Source: Phoronis australis (taxonomy: Eukaryota > Phoronida > Phoronidae). From it: 64,000 bases of DNA. The position numbers were made by a program, and so were the translations under genes. The stretch covers positions 116,106 to 180,105 of the forward strand of contig NMRA01000546.1 of the NCBI GenBank assembly GCA_002633005.1, given 5' to 3'. The notes beneath the pieces were generated by a model, which was not told the origin of the DNA, did not search any database, and was given only the letters and a program-made list of their open reading frames with translations. Below, one piece after another: positions 11,423 through 23,136 of this stretch; positions within the stretch are counted from its first letter, which is position 1, and every line of letters begins with the position of its first letter.

Positions 11423-14354
11423 TTCTATCCGGCTAATTATGGAAGATGTAACATAAACTTCGCGGAAAATGATAGTTATTAGAACCCCCGCTTCGTGGGG
11501 CTGCCAGCAACTTGGCTGTGCAAGTACAGCGATTTTGCTAAATGGTATGACTTGCAATGACCGTAGCCAAGAATATTGGTAGCAACGGTCTTAACATAGT
11601 ATCGGCTGGTAAATTCATGCTCCGGTTTCGAATTGAAAAAATCCTAAAAATCTATCCCTACATTTTTAATAAAATTTCAAGAACGACAAAAAACCTATAT
11701 CATTTTAAAGTTCATGACCTCAATGGCAGGAGAATATGTGCTTTGCGTGTACAAACCTCCTTTGATTCACATTTTGTCCATTTCCGTGTAACATTATCTT
11801 GCTGCACGGAATACGAATGCGCGTGTACAGTGCTGAGCTTAAAAGAATTTAATAAAGCACTGCATTATTTATCGCGTTCCTACGACACCGAAGGTTCTGA
11901 TAAAATGTGATTTTTATAAATAACATTCATGGGATTTAATAATAGGTCCATACAATGAAAAATAAGGGAAGGCAATACACCGGTACTTGGCCGTTTGTTA
12001 AACTCGATTGCTGACGAGTCCCTGCAACAGCCCAACTCGCCATCTTCATCTTTTGCAGATTCCAGCTGTTGACTGGCATTGGCATGTCATCCTATTGGGA
12101 AATATTTTAATTGCGCAGTCAGATCGACGATATTTCGTTGACAAATAATATGTAGAAACTTGAAAGTAATTATAAGTACCAGTACATGTTACAGAGAATG
12201 TTTAGTTAAGTAAAAAAACAAATTTGGCACCACCTAATGGAAAATTGTTGCTACGCCAATGTACATGTATGTAGGCAAGTAAAACCCTTCATCAAACACC
12301 TGATCAGATCATTGTTCAGTGTCTAGTCTGCAAAAAAGACATGGTTATATCTACTGAAGTAGTAACCAAAGTTAAAAGCACATTACATGTCTACATAACA
12401 ATCGTGGTTTTTGCAGTTAGACCTTCTAAGTAGTATTGGCATCAGTCAGACCAGCTTGAATGGTGTTGGCGTCAACTCTTCCTGGAGACAATATTAAAAC
12501 TATATTTATTGCTCTTCCTGCATCACGTTATATATAAGACTACTGGACCATCCCTAGTTTTAAAACTTTGACCTTAACCTGAATTGGGGTTCATTACGTA
12601 GAATTGTTGTGAGGACTTGACTGGGACCTCAGGGGTATCACACTTCACTGATTTATCCACATTATTTTGAAGACGCTTTATCTGGTCACGCACTGTGTCA
12701 TAAAAGAGATAAGCATACCTGCAGCAATTAGAATTACTCTCGATTATCACATTGGTCTAGACTCACAGTTTAACTGTAAAGTGGTTTTCTGTTGACTCCA
12801 GACAGTCCGGAGTTGCACCATATGCTAACTGAGGACGGTCTCTCACGACGATTTATCGTTATGTTGTTGTTAAACTTCAATATGTTCGTATTGGTGCTAA
12901 AAAGTAGTGTTTCTAAATGTAATTTAAAATTCCAATGTTTCGATAATCTAAATTACATTGAGAATTGTGGATGTATTATGTCTGTTCGAGTACACCGAAA
13001 TACCATCAGTTTGCTAGTTTAGGTGATTTCAAAAACAACGTTAGCTGGCCTGTTAACCGCCCTTTTGTTACGTCAATAATTCTGGCCGGAAAACATCCCA
13101 AAAACATTCAACAATCACTAAATCATAAAAATGTGGTCTTCGATTGAAATTTGAACAAATTGTTCTAATACGCCATCTCACGTTTTTTTCTCTGACAAAG
13201 GTGACGTCCGACAGTCCGTCACCTTTCATGTTTCCCAAATGTTCTTACTGAGCCCCTCTAACAGGCGCACGTTTTTAATTCTGCTCCTAGTACACTGTCT
13301 CGGTTCAAACGCATCATTTCAAATTGAGATCTTCCCTGTACCATGCAAACATGGTTCCCCTTGCTAACACATGTTTCGGACGACAATCGCAATACTATTG
13401 TTGCGTACAAGCATCTGGAAGGCGTCCCAAATATATCAACATTCATTAAATTATAACACTGTGGTTCTAGTTTGAAATAACATTACTTTCGTATCCTCAA
13501 ATTATTTCCGGTTTTACATGTACCAGCTATTTCCTATGATGATGCTTCCTGTTGTAATATTGGCCGTGTTAGCATAAATTTAGACTTATACTATTATGGA
13601 AGGCGGAGTCTTGCTAGAGAGTGACAGCCAACAGTTGTGTTAGAGGCACTGAACACTTTCACGGGAAATGACACGAGTTTGATTATATAATAACAGTGTT
13701 ATTGAAGGGTGAGGAATAATTAACTGTGAACATAAGGCCGCTAAGGCACAACATGGTAATGTGACCGTCACAAGGTTTTGCAGAAAAGTTTTGCAATAGC
13801 ATTCAAACCTATTGGATTGCCTCATGCATATTGCAAATTTTGTGCGCACAACGCTGGACGATTACATTAAAATTTTACACAGCGCAGTTTCGGAGGTCAG
13901 ATTAAAAAGTGAAAGAAGTCGACTCTGCGTGAAATAATGAGATCCCAGCTCTTTTTACTTTCATTTGATTCCGAAAACAGCATTGAAACATAAGTTATCT
14001 TGAAGGAAGTTTTCATTTGACAGTTTCGGTAATTAAAGCTGGTGAAACAAGTACATTGATATGAGGAAAAAGTTATTAATAAATATCAGATTTGCTCCAT
14101 ATAATATTTTTACTTCAGTTGCTAAAACCGACCGTCTCAATAAAAAGAAACGTCTTAAGAGGACGGTGCATTCAAATAACAAACTGACAGTCCGGAACAA
14201 TTCAGAACAACACTTCATACAAACTAAAGAAAAATAAAAAAACATATACCAGATGACGGGTACAATTGAAAAACAACGGTTTCAAACGAAATCAGACGAA
14301 AATGTCATTTTTATCCGACTATTTCAGGTTCTAGACTTTAGTATACATGTAACT
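11423..14354. other. No gene seen; one 117-codon plus frame of unknown status
   Basis: The plus frame 11557-11910 (117 codons) starts with ATG and is the longest frame without internal repeats here. It has no domain I recognise and no splice context, so chance is likely. The rest is AT-rich non-coding sequence. Confidence 0.4.
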
Positions 14355-14790
14355 GCTGTCGTAAGTAGTCGCTTTGATATGACATAAGTAAGAATTATTG
14401 CTTTTGCGGTATCAATCAGGAAATTGATATGGTATGAGGGTGAATTATAAATTATATCCGAGAAATCACTTTATTGATAAGGTTTAAGGATAAATTATTA
14501 CTGATACCGTATATATCAGAGTGTTGACATGGTGTGGGATAAAATATTACCTAAACCGTATGAAGAAGCTACCCAATATATTACATGTACATGTCTATTA
14601 CTTATACCGTATAAACTCAGCTTGTTAATATGGCTTATACCCATAATTCACCTCGTTGACATGGTAGAAAGATGAATGACTGCTTATACCGATAATTCAG
14701 CTTGCTGATGCGGTACAATGAAGGTATATTACTGATACCGCTTAAAGCAGGTCGCTGAAATGATATAAGCATGAAATGTTAACTTTTCCG
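14355..14790 (+). repeat. Degenerate tandem array, unit about 50 bp
   Basis: The pattern TTACTGATACCGTATA, then about 10 bases with CAGCTTGTTGACATGGTAT and a GGATGAA-like end, recurs roughly eight times with heavy decay. Clear instances of the ATACCGTATA-like core lie near 14505, 14550, 14605, 14685 and 14735, and GTTGACATGGT-like cores near 14522 and 14650. The array sits immediately left of a SINE. No coding potential. Confidence 0.7.
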
Positions 14791-14874
14791 CAAAAAATAA
14801 CTATTTGAAACCTTATTTCAAGAAGGCAGTCTAGTTCAAATACTTAACAATATATTCCACAAAAAGTAATGTGT

Positions 14875-15062
14875 AACATGTCATGATGTTTATTTAATTG
14901 CTGCAAGTAGTTCATCCCTTTCAGTTGCCATCTTTTTTTCATCACATCACGTGACCTAATGAATATAAGTCCGAAAACATTTCTGCCCCCGACCGGGACT
15001 CGAAGCCATGACATTCTGCTAACCGTGCAGACGCTCTAGCCACTGAGCCATCGGGACCACTT
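14875..15062 (-). mobile_element. tRNA-derived SINE, full head
   Basis: Read on the minus strand, the head has an A box TGGCTCAGTGG (15050-15040) and a B box GCTTCGAGTCC (15006-14996), spaced as in a tRNA. A perfect 5-bp anticodon-type stem TCTGC/GCAGA surrounds the 7-base loop ACGGTTA. The 3' acceptor half GGGGGCA follows the T arm. The body continues GAAATGTTTTCGGACTTATA and AGGTCACGTGATGTGATGA, then a tail with ACTACTTGCAG. The same body occurs at 33147-33290. Position 33 of the loop is C rather than the usual T and the acceptor stem is imperfect, so this is a SINE and not a working tRNA gene. Confidence 0.85.
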
Positions 15063-15715
15063 TTCGGACTTTCAAGGAGGAATATTTGTAGGAGCACATC
15101 ATTCATGCAATATACTTTTATTGACACACCGTGATTGCTTATAACTTGGGCCTTACTGCTTAATCATATCTTATTTCAAATGTTTTGATGTATATGCAGT
15201 GCAGATATACAATGGCATAGACAAGAGGTAGTCATTTTAACTTTCCATAATAACCACCAAATTTGTTACGTGACTTCTGTCCATGACCTACTTTTAGAGA
15301 CTACGGAGTAGAGTATGTTATGTCTGGCAATGGATTTCTGCAATTGAATATGAAGTTAATTAAACATGCTAAAGCCGTACAAAAATATCGTGTATTTCTC
15401 AATAAAAATTCACTGGTCTATTGTGTTATGTTTCAATTTGATGAAGAGAAATATAATGCACAACTCATTCATTTCTGTATGAACGCTGACACATTCTTAG
15501 TGCGAATAATTTAAATCAGCGTCAATATTTTCTACATGTAATTTGCCATACTTCTGTTTTATACCTTTGTCCTACTGTCACGTACATAGAAATTCATTTG
15601 GTAATTTTTTATAATCAAATCTGAATTACTTATTTGTGAAGCTTTCACTTTAGCTTGGTATTCAAATTTTCTGAGCCGAAATGGCCACATTTAGTTTAAT
15701 ATGTTTAATTTTTCA

Positions 15716-16291
15716 TTAATACAGTTTTAGGAATCGGAAAGGCTTATGCTGAAGAAGTGGCTTCTGCGGGGTATGGAAAAGTTCAAAACCAGCAACAAGG
15801 TACCCTTCTGGACAACTAAGTAAGGGGGCTAGAGAGAGGCTGAAATGTGTACTCCCAGAAGATGTGTCAAAGAAAATTTGTAACTTGAGGAACGAGTCGG
15901 GCAAAAAGTATTTGCCAAAGATTACCGGCTTACACCACAACAGGTCCAAAGTAATTTGATGAGATTTGCAACCCTCAGCATATGTGGGGAAACTGTGATA
16001 GCTGGATACAGGAGATATGACAGAGGAAGTGGAGCATGCATTGGAATGAGACAATCTGCGCTCTAAGATTGTCAATGATGTAGCATTGTAAAAATTCAAA
16101 GGGAGGAAACAGCACTGTGGCTGGACCTGTAAATACTCTGGCTGATCTGCTAAATCCAGTGGTGGCATTGTTATGTCAATGCAGCTGTGAAGAGAAGTAG
16201 GCTTGAGTTGTTGCAAGCTTTGTTTGCACCAGAACTGCTGTGTGAACAGCACAAATCTAAATTTACCTGGATTGAATTTTTGTCCAGGCAC
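15716..16291 (-). other. 191-codon open frame inside R1 copy A
   Basis: This is the longest gap-free open frame of the window. The equivalent frame in copy B (39965-40243, plus strand) shares FWCKQSL, DLADQPEYLQVQP and FYNATSL strings but stops after 92 codons. The opposite strand of the same DNA also carries a conserved peptide string (ESGKKYLPKITGL), so it is not clear which strand once coded. There is no recognised domain, signal peptide or splice pattern. Most likely an incidental frame in a decayed repeat. Confidence 0.3.
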
Positions 16292-17974
16292 CGACCATGA
16301 TCCTGGGCCAGTGGATTAAGTTGGTACAGCCACATGGTAATGGTACATTGTTCTTTTTGGTACAGCCACTGGGTTTTTGGTCTGACAGGATTTTTCAGTG
16401 AGGCTATCATATTTAGATGATTTCTGACCACTGATCTGTTTCTTTTCCTTGAAATTGCGTAATTGATCTGAATTTATGTTTCGGCATTTTATTTACCATC
16501 ATAGATTTTTTGTTTTTAAATGGGTATTTACAGTATTACTGAAATTTGAGCCCCTGTTGCACTTAGGATAATTTTGTTAACTTGTTGTTATACCTGGGTT
16601 ATAAACCCACATTCTGTCCACGAGAAATTTTGATCTAGACCATTTACATGTACCTCTATAAACTATGCTCATTTTGTTCATTATCCAGATGGGATGTGAT
16701 TTCTGGAATTGCAGCGAATTGACAGTTTGCTATCCTCTATTGTGTACAAATTCACAAACTAATAGACTGGTCTCTAGCACTTGCATATTGCCAGATCTTT
16801 AGAAATTCTGAAATTGCTCAAAAGTGACCTGGAAATAATACCTATTTCATGATGGTAAAATTTCTAAATCAAAAGTTGTTTTATGTGATTTTAGACGAGT
16901 TTATGTCCACTTCAAATGATTTCTGTTGCAGTACTGAACAGTATTGGCACATTAGCTCTAGTGGCTCCTTGGTTTTTGGCGAATTGACCATTTTATGGTT
17001 CCCATGGGTAATTTTGTTACTGGTCTAGTATGTATATACAACTGTAATCGTAGAGCAATTGTAATGCAAAATATGTTGCAAAAGTATTTTTCCATGACCA
17101 AAGGTGGCACCATTGTGAATTGCAAGTTTGTGCTTGTTTAATGAACTTTTGCCTCATTTTCTGAGACTTTTTATTTCTCAGAGGCCGACTTTTTTACTCA
17201 CTTCGCCAATTGGTGGTTCAGCGCATAGTCATTCGAATGATTTTAGAGAACTGCAAACCCGGAATTCCGTCAGGAAAATTTCTGCGGTCTTCGTTTTAAG
17301 TCGTGGGAAAAACCGTGGTCATGCCACCAAACTTATCATTCATTTGTTTGTACAATGCTTTGCGGGAACATTTGATCAACAGAAAATCTTACTTGAATAT
17401 CTGTGAAGAAATACCCATTAGGACATTGGAAAGCATAACAATGTAAGTCAAAATAACCTACATTTGTCGAGTTCATGTCTAACAATGTTCACTGTGGAGG
17501 ACATAATCGGCTTTTTACAAAATGGAGCCATGTATGGTATCTAGGACTACTACAGCCCTTGGTTGTGAGTAGTAAAACATTCAAAACACTCAGGAGGAAC
17601 TAACTTGTTGCAGAATGTTGAAAAAACATGAAGGACAACCTGATTTTACGTGTTCACGCATCGATCTCAGATATAGGAAAAAATTCTCATTTTAGTACAT
17701 TTGAGGTGCCAAAATGTACAACTAATCAACTGGCTGACAAAGGTTTTATTTTATGCAGTGAAAGTAACATGTTTTAGTCAACATTTTGGCCAAATTTCAT
17801 TCTCATAACAGTGGGGGCAGATTTGGTACAGCAGTGTATTGAACATAACCTCAAAATGGCATAACGGGGGTACTGTGGTAAAACTACTAAATGAGGGTGC
17901 TAAATCGGAATATGTTTTCAAGACATCTGTGTAACAATCTATAGGCACCACTAAACAATGTCAAGTGAATAATA

Positions 17975-19332
17975 CCGTAGCCGTCCGCGTTACCGCCCCG
18001 GGCGCTTAAATTGGGAATCTAAGAATACAGGGGGTGTGCGGTAACCCGAGCATGGGCGGTTAAAATCTAATTTTTTGAAATCTCAGGAGTTGTTGCTGAC
18101 TGCACGGAGGACCGATATTACCCGAACGGAGCTACACTGACGTCGTACTTCAAACATATCAATTAAAATATAGGTCGGGGGGATTGAAGTAACGGATTTC
18201 GACGGCCTGCACACACGATGCAATGGCGTCGTGATCCTGAGCGTGATAGGGTGTTTACCTACCTCGGTCGCTGCTGGTCATCTCTTAGAACTAAGGTATT
18301 ACTACACGTAGATAAGACAGATCAAACAAGACTTCGCTAGTTCGCGGCGTATTTTAGGGAAGCACTCGATTGTGTAAAGATTTGGTTCCCGCTGGTCACT
18401 TAGGCAACCAAGCACGTGCTAATGATTGACAGGTCTTCTTATTGAATACTTTGAGCAATGGAACATTTTATATACATTTTATATTTCTTTTTTAGTTCAA
18501 AGCCAAAACCGCTGCCGTTCAAAGCACATGCTCAACAATCGGACGATGCTATTATTAGTCAATAGGGGGTACTTGTTCAGTTTCCAAAATAATGAAGCAA
18601 ATACACATCTTGTAAAACGTCATCAGGCAAATCAAATGTTTAAAAAAATAAATTTTTGACCACGTAGAACATTGACAGAATGCTCACTTGCGCTATTGAC
18701 AAGTTGATTGTTTTGGGCTCTTGGCTTTTGTTGGACGCTTCCATTTTGGTGTCAGGAGTGAGTCATTAAAAACATGCGTTTAACCAAGACGGGAACAGCG
18801 ACACAAGTTGGCTTGTCACAATGGACCATGTTTTTTCTCATTTCAATGCTCAGGGAGGTTATGTTTCGTAAACTCTTACGGGGAATCACAGAAAGGTGGG
18901 CCACAGACGTGATATCCCTGTCAAGAACTGGTTTGCTGGTTCTTCTGCAGCAAATGAAATACATTCGACAAGCGCTGTTTCTGTGATCAGTACATGTCAA
19001 CATGAGTTCTGCGCGTGAGCCAAAGGAAACAATTGTGTCTCCTTCAGTAACAGGTATGAGAATACGGGTATTTTACCGCCATACTAAGGCAAAGGTCCCG
19101 GTTCCGCTAAAACGGATTAATTGTCACAGAAAGGTAAGCGAGTTGCGCACGTTTTGGAATCCTAACTCTGTGCGACGAAAGTTCACAGAACCACAGATAC
19201 TCTTACGGAAGTCTCGATCATGATAAGTTGGGGGTGGGCGGTAAGCAGAGCAGGGGAGCTTAAAAGTGGAAATTTGAAATTTTCGGGGGTGGGCGGTAAG
19301 CCGAGCATGAGTGGTAACCCGGACGGGTACGG
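17975..19332. mobile_element. 1.36-kb DNA transposon with 20-bp TIRs and TA target duplication (pogo/Tigger-like)
   Basis: The left end CCGTAGCCGTCCGCGTTACC and the inverted right end CCGTACCCGTCCGGGTTACC differ at two of 20 positions. The element is flanked by TA on both sides (17973-17974, 19333-19334). R1 copy B lacks the insert and shows an intact empty site, reading GTGAATAATAAACC on its minus strand, so the insertion is directly demonstrated. Subterminal motifs repeat inside: GCGGTAACCCGAGCATGGGC near the left end, GGGCGGTAAGC-type words near the right. TA duplication and this TIR style fit Tc1/mariner-superfamily pogo/Tigger elements. Internal frames (18426-18659, 18774-18986, 19002-19223) show no DDE transposase motif, so it looks non-autonomous or decayed. 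Confidence 0.85.
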
Positions 19333-19580
19333 TAGTTCAACAGCTTTCATTCAAAGAAAAATATAAACAGTTAAATCTAGACAGTTTTTATAGCGTGAAA
19401 ACAGGGCTGCGAAGCCGTAAAATGTGTTTGAGCCTATAACTTTGGTAAACGTAATATTTTAAGGAAATAGTTTACCACTGTTTATAGATCCCATAGCACT
19501 ACCTATGTGCCAAATTTGGTGAAAATTGGTTGACCCCCAACTTGCTGCTGCATGGCTGGTGCTCTCGTGGACTAGTACTT

Positions 19581-20249
19581 AAATAATGAAAATAGTTATG
19601 TGACGTCACCAGCTGACAGCCAAAGTGGTGTCGAATATTGCGTGAGTATTATGAAAAGTTTAGAGTACGGATGATGCGGTAACATCAACTGGACAGACAA
19701 TATTTCTGTTTTTGCGTTTCCAAAGCACCTCAATATCGCCCAGAAATGGCACAGTTTGTGCTACGTACGGATAGTACAAGGTGGAGGAAGCGGAACGTTC
19801 AAGCGGTAGGCTGTGCTCAGCCCGTTACGAAGAATTGTGTTTCAATCTGTCCCTGACCGTGATTTTACAAAGGTTTCTGCAAAGTTATCTGTATTTGATT
19901 AAAGAAATTTGTATTGTCTTGGATCATTCCTAGGAACGTAATTGTCAGGCAAATATTAAGTACGCTCCTGAGCATCAACAATGTGATTAAGACGATTGCT
20001 GTAAGTTTTCACAAGTCTATTCTGATTTATGATTTTGTGGGAATGCATACTAACCACACATACGCTAATGCCCAGTAGTATAAAATTTGATGCCGTGCAA
20101 TTCGTTTCGGATCATGACAGTAACCGGTAGAGAGTATGTAGTCGACTCTGGACCGAAATATTCGACAAAACACAACGGTGGAAAAGCTTTCATTTTTGGA
20201 AAATAAAAGGCAGCAACGAGTATCAACTAGGAAGATTATTGTCACGGCG
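19581..20249. other. No gene seen
   Basis: Non-coding by eye between the R1 end and the foldback-type element. Confidence 0.45.
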
Positions 20250-21045
20250 TGACAATAACGGACTCTGCGCGTGCGTATTACTGGAATTATTATGGGAAGT
20301 TTCTGACAGCAACCCGTTTACCAATATGAAAAGGAATTCTTTAAAATTGTAGGAGAAATTACATATTAATTTTTTGATGACCTTTCCACTAATTGACCTC
20401 TTCCGGTGCATTATGAGCCCAGATGAGGGACTAATTGTTAACTCGAATAAAAGTGTGGTTAATGCTAATAATCACCGATGTTTTACTTTAAGCACTTCAG
20501 AATACAAGCTAAATGAAGTGGTCAAACTTTCAGAGGAAAAATGCACCTAATGACCCCATGGGTGCATCAAATGACCTGAAAATTTAGCATTCATACTCAA
20601 TCGCATTTAGTAAACAAATACGTAATTCTGAAGTCTCTAGCTCATTATTTTAGTTTCCACTCAATGACCTTTGACCTATTTCACCTGATTGGATGACCCG
20701 ATTACTTAGAAAAGTATTTTTTAAATTGTCATGTTGACTTATACCTGTGCACCGAATTTGAAAAAGATAGCTTTGAAACTGAAGAAGTAGCATTTTGAAA
20801 ATTATTACCTTTGCACCAAACGACCTCTTCCGGTGCAATATGGAATATGATTATATAACCAATCAAAATGTATATACCGTCAAAAGACTTATGCTGATTT
20901 TAAAGACCGTACCTGCACCCAATTTGGAGTTATTAAGCCTCAAAAGTGGTCGGAAGAAGAATAAGAATAAGAAGGATAAGAATAAAATTGAAAAAAACCC
21001 AGGAACAATAGTACTCTGCGCTTACACACGCAGAGTAATTACCAG
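20250..21045. mobile_element. Foldback-type element with internal ~427-bp repeat
   Basis: The left part carries CTCTGCGCGTGCG (about 20260). The right end carries a hairpin ACTCTGCG/CGCAGAGT (about 21011-21036), preceded by a purine-rich AAGAAGAATAAG stretch (20957-20990). GACCTCTTCCGGTGCA occurs twice, at about 20396 and 20822, inside longer similar contexts. A purine-rich simple tract followed by a terminal GC hairpin is typical of small non-autonomous elements in marine invertebrates. The class is not established. Confidence 0.55.
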
Positions 21046-22158
21046 AAATAAAACCCAGTTATCATCGCTATAATTAGATATGATGGTTCCTGACAAACGC
21101 ACACAGCATTCCAAGAATTGAAACAAGTGTCTGATATTCGTGACTGGTGTTCTACAGTCTGGGAAAGACTTTGCTTAGATTAATAGTTTGAGAGATAAAT
21201 ACAATACTCGACAGTAAAATGGTTAGAAAATTTAATCATTATTGAATAAGTATAGGTTATCGACATACATAACAATACTACTGCCCTATCCGTATCTATC
21301 GAATATCTGCTAGATTGTAACGCACCAAGTCACCCGGGGAATCTACGACATTTAATATCGGCCTTACCGAGACAATTTTCGAACGGTTTTTAAACAGATG
21401 TGCCCAAGAAGTGCTACATAAAACACCTTCTGCTTTACAGGTTGAGTTATTTTTTAGTTACAATGTACACCTGGTTCGTCACATTGTGTTCCATAGCCAA
21501 ATTAATACAGTGAACGTGTCAATGCTGCGTTCACTCTGGCAAATGAACTCTGATGACGCGCACGCGCTAGCTCACTCAGAGACGTACATGTGCGCAGACG
21601 AACTTCAAAACAAACGTAACGTGACGTGACAGCAACATGCGTGTTTGTCAAGAGACTTTTCTCGTGTTTCTAGGAACGATATTCCTCAGACTTGAACTTA
21701 ACCTGCAGCTAATCCCGATTCTACACGAAGTAAAAAATCTTAGTGACGCAATTTGGAAAAGTTAGTTGGATTTCAGGTAATTTTTTGGGTTGGAATTGTA
21801 TTTTTATTCAAGAATTCAAGCTGCCCTATCGACGATCGCGATCAGTTGGCACGTTTTCGCACTGTGATTTCAGCACAATGTTGTGAAAAATGATCGTAAT
21901 TTAACAACGAAGTTTGATTGTGATGCACTACAATTTTGCAGAAAGTCTGTCACAGGCCACAAAGAATTCACAGAGCGTAATTGTGATAAAGCCTAGCTTC
22001 AGACTTCACTAGATATGAAGACCGCGTTTCAACCGGTTATTGCCACACTAAACACCCCAAACCCCTGAAACGACTTTTAAGCGTTCGGGGTGCTTATTTG
22101 AGCGGGTCAATTTGCCTCGACAAGGAACAGTAGTCGAAATGCATGAAAATAGTGCTAA
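21046..22158. other. No gene seen
   Basis: Only short frames such as 21411-21629, with no domain or exon structure. Confidence 0.45.
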
Positions 22159-22284
22159 GCACAGGCGTCCTCAGCTTCTGATCGTCCCCAATACACCATA
22201 CATGTATATATGGATATAATTATATAGAAGTATAGATGTACGTGATGTATTGGAGGCTATCACAAGCTGAGAACGCCTGTGGTG
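22159..22284. repeat. Long imperfect hairpin (MITE-like), arms about 48-52 bp
   Basis: Left arm GCACAGGCGTCCTCAGCTTC through CCAATACACCATACATGTA (22159-22206) pairs with the right arm ending AAGCTGAGAACGCCTGTGG (about 22231-22284) with scattered mismatches. The loop is AT-rich, with TATATATGGATATAATTATA inside. Possible direct repeats AGTGCT/GGTGCT lie at the edges. Size and shape suit a small MITE or a hairpin transcript. Confidence 0.75.
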
Positions 22285-22932
22285 CTACATATAAGAAAGT
22301 AGGAACTCTGAGACAAGCAGGGCCGCTGCCGATGTAAACTGTCTAGAATCAAGGTATCACGGTAACAGCCGAAGTGGAAGACTTCATTTGATATGCGTCA
22401 TAATTAGGTGTTCAGTGCTTTTTCTCTACAGCTTGAATCATGTTTTGTGTTCATGGCATAAAATCTAATTCCTGTATTGAGAAGGTGGGGGTCACCGTAA
22501 AAGAGATCCAACTACTCGTCACACATTCCTCACGGTGACCACAACTAAATCATTCGTTCTGCAATTTGAGTTGACTGTTACTTTGCGCAATAATCAACAC
22601 CATGCTCTTTTTGCATTTCAGGTAGTGCAAATTCCAGGTATTTGCGCACTTTTGTCGTCCACATTTCTTACGAAGACGCCTTAAAGACAGCATCCAGTGG
22701 CTAAAACACCTTTTTGGCACCAAATTGTAAACATTGTTAATAAAAAGCATTGTTTTTGCTTGTTACATACCATGGAAAGTAATTAATTGCGACGGAAATT
22801 ACACCGTTCATAATTCGTAGCCCCTAGTCGAGAACCACCGAAAAGATCTCAACCAATCAGCGTAAAGTGGTTCATATGACATCATCGTGGCCATGAAATT
22901 ACAGGGAAGCCACACTGCGTAACAGTAACAGC
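22285..22932. other. No gene seen; small inverted repeat near 22489-22540
   Basis: GTCACCGT at about 22489 and ACGGTGAC at about 22531 form 8-bp arms separated by about 34 bases. Otherwise non-coding. Confidence 0.4.
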
Positions 22933-22935
22933 TGA

Positions 22936-23136
22936 GTCCTATTTCTTGGACGTTGTGCACTTGTCGATCTCTGGGCTAAAATTCTTCGTTGCGTGGTGTG
23001 CGGGTGTAGCAATGTCAACGACAATGTGATACATTTGCACAACTTCCCCACCGATCACATCGTGCACCGTGCGTGAAATAGATTCGTATCCACGACGAGG
23101 ACTGTCGACAAACTTTCCCGATCGGCAAGATCTGTT
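22936..23136 (+). pseudogene. THAP-type zinc-finger remnant (broken)
   Basis: After an upstream stop at 22933, the frame reads an LRCVVCGCSN string with Cys codons at 22990 and 22999 (C-x2-C), then VIHLHNFPTD, which matches the THAP pattern (Cys pair, then H-x-FP). At 23074 a TGA stop stands where THAP domains carry the conserved Trp; TGG to TGA would explain it. The frame continues NRFVSTTR after the stop and ends at TAA near 23137. No C-x2-H second half is recognisable, so the domain is incomplete even without the stop. THAP domains are DNA-binding modules found in P-element-type transposases and host factors. Its position in a repeat with another copy at 1.2-2.05 kb favours a transposon origin. 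Confidence 0.6.

Larger units (their letters stand above)
15073..19580 (+). repeat. Interspersed repeat R1, copy A (split by a DNA transposon)
   Basis: From GAGGAATATTTGTAGGAGCA (about 15073) to GTGGACTAGTACTTA (about 19580), this segment matches 37276-40862 in reverse orientation along almost its whole length, apart from the 17975-19332 insertion and an unrelated block around 17106-17226. Its right end also matches a third fragment at about 41940-42115. Traces of protein coding remain: both copies can be read on the R1-forward strand as an LRNESGKKYLPKITGL string (about 15878-15925 here), interrupted elsewhere by stops and shifts. I do not recognise the family, and no terminal repeats or target duplications are clear. 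Confidence 0.8.

Noticed and set aside
11213-11557. 114-codon minus frame with a repeated six-residue peptide
   Set aside because: It is generated by the 18-bp minisatellite; no start context or homology outside the repeat.
14996-15060. A possible functional tRNA gene on the minus strand
   Set aside because: C instead of T before the anticodon, imperfect acceptor pairing and a SINE body directly attached show it is a retroposon head.
14942-15127. Minus frame with SVARASARLAECHGFESRSG
   Set aside because: This is translation of the tRNA-derived SINE head, a well-known false protein pattern.
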